Below are positions 6,564 to 12,140 of a DNA stretch of 12,140 nt, piece after piece (the stretch's first letter is position 1; the number at the start of each line of letters is the position of its first letter). Below the pieces are notes generated by a model, which was given only the letters and a program-made list of their open reading frames with translations, was not told where the DNA came from and did no database searches. The position numbers and the translations under genes are program-made. The DNA comes from JANRLJ01 sp034437895 (GTDB lineage Bacteria; Chloroflexota; Anaerolineae; Aggregatilineales; Phototrophicaceae), in contig DAOTTO010000387.1 of assembly GCA_034437895.1 (NCBI GenBank), positions 1 through 12,140 of the forward strand, written 5' to 3'.

Positions 6564-6733
6564 CAACCCCACCCCTAAATCCCCTCCCCGTACACGAGGA
6601 GGGGACTTGAATGCGCGGCGCGTACTATTCCCTTTTAAGTCCGATTAAGTCCGAGCGAGGGATTCTAATATCCGGCGCGTCGTATTTTGCTCCCCCTCTC
6701 TGAATTCGGGGAGGGGGCTGGGGGGTAGGGTTT
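6564..6733. repeat. Miniature inverted-repeat (MITE- or REP-like) intergenic element
   Basis: The ends form an imperfect inverted repeat of about 27 bases: 6564-6590 (AACCCCACCCCTAA...CCCCTCCCCG) is matched by the reverse complement of 6707-6733 (AACCCTACCCCCCAG...). Each end also makes its own hairpin: CCCCTCC pairs with GGAGGGG around 6581-6604, and CTCCCCC pairs with GGGGAG near 6690-6714. Inside are two degenerate copies of a roughly 32-base unit (about 6601-6632 and 6658-6690) sharing CGGCGCGT-NN-TATT, and a 10-base tandem repeat. There is no room for a transposase. Such C/G-rich palindromic units are common between genes in Chloroflexota and cyanobacteria. Mobility is inferred from shape only. 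Confidence 0.55.
6635..6654. repeat. Perfect 10-base tandem duplication
   Basis: TTAAGTCCGA occurs twice head to tail at 6635-6644 and 6645-6654, in the centre of the inverted-repeat element between its two larger half-units. It is probably a slippage or unit-junction product; a binding site is possible but unsupported. Confidence 0.6.
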
Positions 6734-6770
6734 AGGAGAAGGAATCATCGTGAACAGCGAGGAGATAAAC

Positions 6771-7394
6771 ATGGCACGACGTTACACCGCCGACGACAAA
6801 CGCGCCGCGCTCGAACAGTTGGACTCCGGCGCGGACATGCAAAGCGTAAGCGCACAGTTGGGGGTTCGCCCATCGACCTTGCGGGCGTGGCAGCGCGAAA
6901 ACAGCGAATCACGCGAGACACGCTTACGCGCCGAAATCTGCCGCCTAGAAGAACGACTGATCGAGAATACGCATAAGCTGCTGGATACGATGGACGGCGT
7001 GATTGAAAACGCGCCGCTGAATCAACGGGCAACGGCGCTCGGCATTTTTATTGACCGCTATCTCAAGTTAGATGAGCATCTGGCTCAGACGCAGAATGAG
7101 GCGCAGGATGAAACGGACGGCACAATCCGCATCGAATATCGTTACCCCGATGGTTCAATTCATCGCGCCCCACCCTGGGCAGGCGACGATTCTGGCTACG
7201 ACGGCCCGGTTTCGCGTGGTGGCTTGTGGCCGTCGGTTCGGCAAAACGGAGACGGGCAAAATCCTGATCCTCGAACACGCCCTACGCGGCGGACGGGCGT
7301 GGTGGTTAGCGCCGACTTACGCGATGGCGAGCCAAGTGTGGCGCGATTTGAAGACGACAGCCTTGATGCGGAGCGCCTCTGGCCGGACGACTGA
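6771..7394 (+). CDS. Phage terminase small subunit-like protein with N-terminal helix-turn-helix
   Basis: In phage packaging the small subunit recognises viral DNA and loads the large subunit. From the ATG at 6771 the frame codes 207 residues. GAGGAG ends 6 bases before it; a GTG at 6750, also preceded by GGAGAAGG, would add 7 residues. The start MARRYTADDKRAAL...VSAQLGVRPSTLRAWQRE is a homeodomain-like helix-turn-helix, as in small terminases and IS3-type OrfA proteins. A charged helical region follows (about 43-115). The native-looking protein appears to end near residue 140 (IRIEYRYPDG...APPWAGDD, position about 7190). The last 65 or so residues are Arg/Asp/Pro-rich and overlap the large-subunit frame, so they may be an accidental extension after loss of a stop. 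The name rests mainly on the adjacent large subunit; a transposase-like regulator is the alternative. Confidence 0.7.
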   Translation: MARRYTADDKRAALEQLDSGADMQSVSAQLGVRPSTLRAWQRENSESRETRLRAEICRLEERLIENTHKLLDTMDGVIENAPLNQRATALGIFIDRYLKLDEHLAQTQNEAQDETDGTIRIEYRYPDGSIHRAPPWAGDDSGYDGPVSRGGLWPSVRQNGDGQNPDPRTRPTRRTGVVVSADLRDGEPSVARFEDDSLDAERLWPDD

Positions 7395-8373
7395 CTCCGA
7401 CTCGCAGACCGTGCATATCTCCGAAACAGAGCGCCGGATTGATTTCTCTAAAGGCGGGATGATCGCCATCCGCAGCACCCACGCGCCGGAACTGCTGCGC
7501 GGCATGGGGCTGGATTTGGCGATTCTGGACGAAGCCGCCTTTATGCCGCCGCAAGTGTGGCCTGAGATTGTGCGCCCGATGCTGCTCGACCAGCGCGGCG
7601 GGGCGCTGTTTTTGAGTTCGCCGAATGGGCGCAATCACTTCTGGGAATTGTTCAAGCTCGGCCTTGATCCCGAAGAACCAGAATGGCATTCGTTCCATTT
7701 TAAGACGAGCGATAATCCGCTGATTCTGCCGGAGGATTTAGAGGCCATCCGCCGCACCACGCCTGAGCGCGTGTGGAAGCAGGAATATCTGGCGGAATTT
7801 ACCGACGATGCCGGGCAAGTCTTTCGTGGGATTTACGAATCCGCCACCGCACCAACCGATGCCCAACCGCTCCCCGGTGGACGCTATATCGGCGGCATTG
7901 ACTGGGGGCGCGATAATGATTTCTCGTGTGTCGTCATCATCGACGCGGAGACACGCCAGATGGTGGCAATGGATCGCTTTCATCAGATCGGCTGGGAACT
8001 GCAACGCGGACGAATCGCGGCGTTGGTTGAAAAATGGCATCCGGCGATATTGTGGGCGGAAGCAAACAGCATCGGCGCGGTCAATATCGAAGCGCTGCAA
8101 GCGGCAGGGCTGCCGATTCGAGCGTTTACGACGACTGTCCGCAGCAAAGGGCCGCTGATCGACGATCTGGCGCTGGCGATTGAACGCGCCGAAATCGTGC
8201 TGCTGCCGGACGCTGTGCTGATGAATGAACTCGCCTCATATACGTTAGAACGCTTACCCGGCGGCGGTTATCGTTATGCCGCGCCCTCTGGCGGTCATGA
8301 CGACACAGTGATCGCGCTGGCTTTAGCGTGGCATGGGGTGCGTTATGGCGGCGTAGGCGTGGACTTCGCGTAA
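7150..8373 (+). CDS. Phage terminase large subunit (packaging ATPase and nuclease)
   Basis: With the ATG at 7150 the protein has 407 residues and appears complete. The ATPase half has Walker A GRRFGKT (27-33), Walker B LAILDEAAF (Asp 127, Glu 128) and the coupling motif SSPNGR (about 156-161). The nuclease half has an RNase H-like metal site: GGIDWG (Asp 251), ILWAE (Glu 304) and GGHDD (Asp 384/385). All catalytic residues are present, so the enzyme looks intact. The frame is open further upstream, to 7072, but that extension is an Arg/Met-rich string within the small-subunit gene and looks spurious. FIAPHPGQATIL just after Met1 is the usual start of this family. There is no portal, protease, capsid or tail gene downstream, where the next gene is a polyketide synthase. 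It is either a prophage remnant or a retained pair with another role. Confidence 0.9.
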   Translation: MVQFIAPHPGQATILATTARFRVVACGRRFGKTETGKILILEHALRGGRAWWLAPTYAMASQVWRDLKTTALMRSASGRTTDSDSQTVHISETERRIDFSKGGMIAIRSTHAPELLRGMGLDLAILDEAAFMPPQVWPEIVRPMLLDQRGGALFLSSPNGRNHFWELFKLGLDPEEPEWHSFHFKTSDNPLILPEDLEAIRRTTPERVWKQEYLAEFTDDAGQVFRGIYESATAPTDAQPLPGGRYIGGIDWGRDNDFSCVVIIDAETRQMVAMDRFHQIGWELQRGRIAALVEKWHPAILWAEANSIGAVNIEALQAAGLPIRAFTTTVRSKGPLIDDLALAIERAEIVLLPDAVLMNELASYTLERLPGGGYRYAAPSGGHDDTVIALALAWHGVRYGGVGVDFA

Positions 8374-8408
8374 GATGGGGTACACACTGCAAAAAGCCAG
8401 TGATGATT

Positions 8409-8423
8409 TCAAGATAGTCTTGA
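8409..8423. repeat. Short perfect hairpin downstream of the terminase gene
   Basis: TCAAGA (8409-8414) and TCTTGA (8418-8423) pair around TAG, 36 bases after the terminase stop. A second small stem, GATCG (8422-8426) with CGATC (8435-8439), follows at once. No U-tract follows, so an intrinsic terminator is doubtful; a Rho-type or structured 3' end is possible. Confidence 0.35.
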
Positions 8424-8447
8424 TCGTCTGCCAGCGATCTTCGGGTT

Positions 8448-8538
8448 GGGGCTGTGTCAAGGTCACGGCGGTTGCCTCAGTAATGGCGCAGATATGAATT
8501 CAAAAACCATATCATAATCAGCTTGAGGCCACAGCCCC
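8448..8538. repeat. Large inverted repeat with inner hairpin, possible decayed miniature element
   Basis: GGGGCTGTG then TCAAG (8448-8461) pairs with CTTGA-GGC-CACAGCCCC (8522-8538), giving 14 matched bases with a 3-base bulge and a 60-base interior. Within it GATATG (8491-8496) pairs with CATATC (8508-8513). The shape suits a small non-autonomous element or a folded transcript. There is no open frame of interest inside. Confidence 0.45.
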
Positions 8539-8803
8539 CTAGAATAGAGGTGGTTTAATTTCGTTTTGGCGTGACTTTCTCCACTTCTTCGCCCAACTCT
8601 TCTTTGCGACTCCTTGCGTTCTTTGCACCTAAATCTTTTTTTATCCCCTCTTTGCAAATCCTCCGGCGATTTTCAGCCTGTAACCTCCTTCATCCTATGC
8701 TACGATAGACCCCCTAACTGAAATTCGTAAAGACACGGCCTGATATGGTAAAAATAGGCTTTAACAATGCCGTGACCTTTCGTGATTTGAGGGTTTTATA
8801 TTC

Positions 8804-8881
8804 ATGAGTCACCATGCAAATAGGATGCGTTTTGATGCACTTGCATGGCAAAAGCATGAGTTTTTAAAGGAAGTCGTATGA
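8804..8881 (+). CDS. Possible 25-codon leader ORF overlapping the synthase start
   Basis: An ATG at 8804 opens a frame that begins MSHHANRMRF, ends KEVV, and stops at the TGA of 8879-8881, forming the ATGA overlap typical of translational coupling with the ATG at 8878. GAGGG lies 10 bases before the ATG, a loose ribosome site. The peptide has three His and no recognisable motif. If the TATATT at 8797 is the true -10, transcription would begin inside this ORF and it would not be translated. The overlap is fact; translation is inference. Confidence 0.3.
   Translation: MSHHANRMRFDALAWQKHEFLKEVV
8812..8848. promoter_or_regulatory. Inverted repeat CCATGCAA / TTGCATGG upstream of the synthase, possible operator or leader hairpin
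   Basis: Perfect 8-base arms at 8812-8819 and 8841-8848 are separated by 21 bases that contain a direct repeat, GATGC (8824-8828 and 8834-8838). The right arm ends 18 bases before the AGGA ribosome site (about 8868-8871). This could bind a regulator or fold in the mRNA to control access to the start. The word ATGAGT also occurs on each side (8804 and 8856). Confidence 0.4.
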
Positions 8882-11800
8882 CTGGTAAATCCAATCGCAA
8901 CACACTGGCACGTACCCCGATTGCAATTGTGGGTATGTCGTCTGTTTTCCCGATGGCGAAAAATCTGCGCGAGTTTTGGGATAATATCGTCAACAAAGTG
9001 GACTGCATCACCGATGTCCCTGCCTCGCGCTGGAACGTCGATGATTATTATGACCCCGACCCCACTACGCCCGATAAAACCTATTGTAAGCGCGGCGGTT
9101 TTTTGCCCGATCTTGATTTCGATCCGCTGGAATTTGGCCTCCCCCCGAATATCTTAGAAGTAACCGATGTTTCGCAATTAATCGCTTTGATGGTAGCGCG
9201 GGATGCGCTGTCTGACGCGGGTTATCTGGAAACGACTGCCGAAATCCGCGAAAAAACCGGTGTGGTGCTGGGCGCGACAGGCGGCCTCAAGCTGCTCTCG
9301 CCGCTGACCTCGCGCCTGCAATATCCGATCTGGGAACGGGCGCTCAAAAGCTGCGGTCTGAACGATGCCGATACGTCGGTCATCGTCGAAAAAATTAAAC
9401 TGGCTTACGTGAAGTGGGAAGAAAACAGCTTCCCCGGCCTGCTGCCGAATGTCATTTCCGGGCGCGTGGCGAATCGTCTTGATCTGGGCGGGATGAACTG
9501 CACCGTTGACGCGGCCTGTGCGTCTTCAATGGGAGCGATGAAGCTGGCGATCAGCGATTTGATCGAAGGCCGCGCCGATATGATGCTCACGGGCGGCGTG
9601 GATACGGATAATTCCATCTTCGCCTATATCTGCTTCAGCAAAACCCCCGCGTTCAGCAAAGGCCAGCGTCCCCGTCCATTTGATGAAGAATCCGACGGCA
9701 TGATGGTAGGCGAAGGCGTAAGCATGATGGTGCTTAAGCGGCTGGAAGATGCCGAGCGAGACAATGATCGCATTTACGCCGTGATTCGCGGCATCGGCAC
9801 ATCAAGCGACGGACGCTATAAGAGTATCTATGCGCCGCGTGGCGAAGGCCAAGAACTGGCGCTGGAACGCGCTTTTGAAGATGCCGAACTTTCCCCGATG
9901 GATATTCAATTGATCGAGGCACATGGTACTGGCACTGTCGCTGGCGACCAGACCGAAACCAGCACGATTGTGCGCTTCTTTAATAAATACAGCACCGAGC
10001 GCGGCAAGGTCGCCGTCGGCAGCGTAAAATCACAAATCGGTCACGCTAAAGGCGCGGCGGGTGTGGCAGGTGTCGTCAAGGCGGCGCTGGCACTGCATCA
10101 CAAAATCCTCCCTGCGACCATCAACGTCACCAACCCTAATCCTAAAATGGGCATCGACGACTCGCCGCTGTATATCAACAGCGAGACGCGCCCCTGGATT
10201 ATGTCCGACCCAAACCAAAAGCGTCGGGCGGGGGTGTCGTCCTTCGGCTTCGGCGGGACGAACTTCCACTTTATCTTAGAAGAATATGGTAATGACCAAA
10301 AAGGTGCATATCGCCTGCACAACGCGGCACAGCTTATTCTGTTGAATGGCGCTACACCGCAAGCACTGCTGACTCGCGCCAACGAAGCCCTGATCGGTTT
10401 GCAATCAGAAGAAGCCGAACAGTATTTCCTCAACCTGATTCGCGCCTCGCGCACGCTGCAAATCCCGCAGAATGATGCGCGTCTCGGTTTCGCAGCAACT
10501 TCTGTGACGGAAGCGATGGATCTGCTGACGGCGACGGTGAAACTGCTGACCGAAAAGGCCAGCGCTGAGGAATGGAATCATCCCAAAGGCGTGTATTATC
10601 GCCGCGCCGGATTGAATTTGACCGGGCGTGTGGTGGCACTGTTCAGCGGACAAGGCTCGCAGTATGTCGAGATGGGGCGCGAATTGGCACTGAACTTCCC
10701 GGCGATGCGCGAGAGTTACGCCCAAATCGATAATCTTTTCCAGAAAGATGGCCTCACGCCGATTTCAGAAGTGGTCTTCCCTGCTCCGGCCTATACTCAG
10801 GTCGCTAAAGACGCGCAAGCCGCGATGCTCCAGCGGACGGATTATGTGCAGCCGTCAATTGGGGCTTTCAGCGCTGGCTTATTCAAGATGTTCCAGGCGG
10901 CAGGCTTCCAACCAGATTTCGCCGCTGGTCACAGTTTCGGTGAACTCACCGCGCTCTGGGCGGCAGGCGCAGTGAGCGATGCCGATTATTATGCGCTCGT
11001 CAAGGCGCGAGGATTAGCGATGGCTCCGCCTGCTGATCCGAACTTCGATGCCGGGACGATGATGGCCGTTACAGGCGACGTGACCAACCTACAAAATGAC
11101 ATCGCCGGAATGCAGGGTGTTTATGCCGCCAACATTAATTCGCCCAAACAGGTCGTGATCGCAGGCGCAAAAAATGCGCTGGAAGCCGCCAGACCGCAGC
11201 TTGTGGCGAAAGGTTACACCGTCACGCCGCTTTCGGTATCGGCAGCCTTCCATACCCCGCTGGTCGGTCACGCCCAGAAGCCCTTCGCGCGAGCAGTCCA
11301 GAACGCGACGTTTAACAAGACGCGCATTCCGGTGTTCTCCAACGCCAGCGGACAGGCTTATCCGGCTGAACCCGCCGACATGCGCCAGACGCTTTCCGAC
11401 CATATCTTAAATTCGGTGCATTTCCGGCAGGAAGTCGAAAATATTCACGCGGCAGGCGGCTATCTCTTCATCGAATTTGGCCCGCGCAACGTCCTGACCA
11501 ATCTCGTAAAAGAAATTTTGGGCGATAAGCCGCATGTCGCCATCGCGCTCAACGGCAGTCGCCAGAAAGATAGTGACCGTCAACTGCGCGAGGCGCTGGC
11601 GCATCTGCGTGTCGTCGGCTTGAATGTGGGCGATATTGACCCGTATGTCGTCGAACAGACTCCGGTTTCCGCCGGAGGCCGCAAGAAAGGCATGTCGGTC
11701 AAGATCAGCGGCAATGCTTACGTCAGCGAAAAGACGCGCCAAGCATGGCGTGATGCGCTGAATGATGGCTATCAATTGACGAGCCTACGCGCCGACATCT

Positions 11801-12140
11801 ATTCGCCAAATCCGCTGCCAGCGCCACAGCCCGACATTATCCTGCCGCCGCGTCCTATGACACCCGAAATTCAGCCGCCGCATCCTACCCAGCCGGAAAT
11901 TCAACCGCCTGCGCCGGATATGCCGGAACTCCCGAATCCGCAGCCCAGTGAGCCTGATATTACGCCTCCCGCGCCGCCGGAAATTATCCCGCCCACGCCG
12001 GATATTCAAATGCCGCCGCGTCGTGACGGTGAAGCCCTTCTGCCGCAGGTGATGGCGCAGTTCACACAAAATCAGACCGATACGCTCCATGCTCACGCGC
12101 AGTATTTGGCGAATCAGGCTGAATACATCAAGACCTTTAC
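8878..12140 (+). CDS. pfaA: PfaA-like polyunsaturated fatty acid/polyketide synthase, N-terminal part (KS-AT-linker), cut by window edge
   Basis: The frame is open from the ATG at 8878 (AGGA 6 bases upstream) to the edge, 1087 residues. The ketosynthase (about 12-475) has the full triad: Cys 214 in DAACASS, His 349 in EAHGTGT and His 389 in SVKSQIGH. KRGGFLPD, FGLPPNILE, GGMNC and SFGFGGTNFHF match what I recall of PfaA, the first subunit of marine omega-3 PUFA synthases. The acyltransferase (about 585-900) has GQGSQ (591-595), GHSFGE (Ser 686) and AAFHTPL (His 792), so it should load malonyl extender units. A Pro-rich linker (about 977-1047) of degenerate P-E-I-x-P-P units follows, then a helical start (QTDTLHAHAQYLANQAEY). 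PfaA normally continues with tandem ACPs and a ketoreductase, all off-window. The product may be a PUFA, hydrocarbon or glycolipid chain; related HglE-type synthases are the main alternative. Confidence 0.88.
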   Translation, partial: MTGKSNRNTLARTPIAIVGMSSVFPMAKNLREFWDNIVNKVDCITDVPASRWNVDDYYDPDPTTPDKTYCKRGGFLPDLDFDPLEFGLPPNILEVTDVSQLIALMVARDALSDAGYLETTAEIREKTGVVLGATGGLKLLSPLTSRLQYPIWERALKSCGLNDADTSVIVEKIKLAYVKWEENSFPGLLPNVISGRVANRLDLGGMNCTVDAACASSMGAMKLAISDLIEGRADMMLTGGVDTDNSIFAYICFSKTPAFSKGQRPRPFDEESDGMMVGEGVSMMVLKRLEDAERDNDRIYAVIRGIGTSSDGRYKSIYAPRGEGQELALERAFEDAELSPMDIQLIEAHGTGTVAGDQTETSTIVRFFNKYSTERGKVAVGSVKSQIGHAKGAAGVAGVVKAALALHHKILPATINVTNPNPKMGIDDSPLYINSETRPWIMSDPNQKRRAGVSSFGFGGTNFHFILEEYGNDQKGAYRLHNAAQLILLNGATPQALLTRANEALIGLQSEEAEQYFLNLIRASRTLQIPQNDARLGFAATSVTEAMDLLTATVKLLTEKASAEEWNHPKGVYYRRAGLNLTGRVVALFSGQGSQYVEMGRELALNFPAMRESYAQIDNLFQKDGLTPISEVVFPAPAYTQVAKDAQAAMLQRTDYVQPSIGAFSAGLFKMFQAAGFQPDFAAGHSFGELTALWAAGAVSDADYYALVKARGLAMAPPADPNFDAGTMMAVTGDVTNLQNDIAGMQGVYAANINSPKQVVIAGAKNALEAARPQLVAKGYTVTPLSVSAAFHTPLVGHAQKPFARAVQNATFNKTRIPVFSNASGQAYPAEPADMRQTLSDHILNSVHFRQEVENIHAAGGYLFIEFGPRNVLTNLVKEILGDKPHVAIALNGSRQKDSDRQLREALAHLRVVGLNVGDIDPYVVEQTPVSAGGRKKGMSVKISGNAYVSEKTRQAWRDALNDGYQLTSLRADIYSPNPLPAPQPDIILPPRPMTPEIQPPHPTQPEIQPPAPDMPELPNPQPSEPDITPPAPPEIIPPTPDIQMPPRRDGEALLPQVMAQFTQNQTDTLHAHAQYLANQAEYIKTF

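Larger units (their letters stand above)
8374..8803. other. Long non-coding stretch rich in inverted repeats and TTTGC-like repeats
   Basis: No convincing gene lies between the terminase and the synthase leader. The first 170 bases hold several inverted repeats, listed separately. About 8540-8665 is pyrimidine-rich on the plus strand, with recurring TTTGCG/TTGCG/TTTGCA words, like the degenerate "ctttgcg" intergenic repeats found in many bacterial genomes. Near 8797-8802 TATATT could be a -10 for the synthase, with GTGACC at 8772-8777 as a weak -35 at a long 19-base spacing. Confidence 0.5.

Noticed and set aside
6564..6733. CRISPR array or attachment site reading of the intergenic repeats
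   Set aside because: Repeats are inverted and degenerate with only two inner units and no regular spacers; no matching direct repeat was seen across the terminase pair.
7072..7149. 26-residue upstream extension of the terminase large subunit
   Set aside because: Arg/Met-rich low-complexity translation of DNA that is clearly coding for the small subunit in another frame.
8323..8466. Minus-strand GTG frame whose first 20 residues look protein-like (QPQPEDRWQTIK)
   Set aside because: Only 47 codons, runs antisense into the conserved nuclease end of the terminase large subunit, and has no ribosome site.
8463..8657. Minus-strand 64-codon open frame with an Arg/Lys-rich N-terminus
   Set aside because: It reads through the pyrimidine-rich TTTGC-type repeats, which commonly yield spurious basic ORFs, and resembles no family.

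Overview
The window looks like chromosomal DNA of a free-living bacterium, most likely a Chloroflexota member of the Anaerolineae type. That placement is inferred from remembered similarity of the glyoxylate-reductase-like, J-domain and PfaA-like proteins and from the G/C-rich intergenic hairpins; no marker gene proves it. No rRNA, tRNA or CRISPR array was recognised.

Layout: (1) 1-487, minus strand: N-terminal part of a D-2-hydroxyacid dehydrogenase of the glyoxylate/hydroxypyruvate reductase type, cut by the window edge. (2) 720-1460, plus: protein of an unnamed family ending in a J domain. (3) 2095-1471, minus: antitoxin then RelE/ParE-type toxin, overlapping by 20 bases. (4) 2221-3915, plus: receptor-shaped membrane protein with two membrane segments, a Thr/Pro-rich outer region and a cytoplasmic TIR domain, followed 8 bases later by a class I SAM methyltransferase (3924-4736). 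(5) 6350-4728, minus, converging on it: beta-class DNA methyltransferase fused to a C-terminal Mrr-like nuclease domain. (6) 6351-6770: 420 bases of non-coding DNA with promoter-like sites, a structured stretch and a miniature inverted-repeat element. (7) 6771-8373, plus: small and large terminase subunits with no other phage gene. (8) 8374-8877: second repeat-rich non-coding stretch, ending in a possible 25-codon leader ORF coupled to the next gene. (9) 8878 to the edge, plus: N-terminal 1087 residues of a PfaA-type (polyunsaturated fatty acid synthase-like) polyketide synthase with KS and AT domains and a Pro-rich linker.

Taken together, 1471-6350 reads as a compact defence-type island: toxin-antitoxin, membrane TIR protein with a co-transcribed methyltransferase, and a single-chain candidate restriction-modification protein. 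It sits beside an orphan phage packaging pair and between housekeeping and lipid/polyketide genes. The two items most worth following are the TIR receptor plus methyltransferase pair, and the methylase-nuclease fusion whose putative specificity segment differs in base composition from the rest of its gene.
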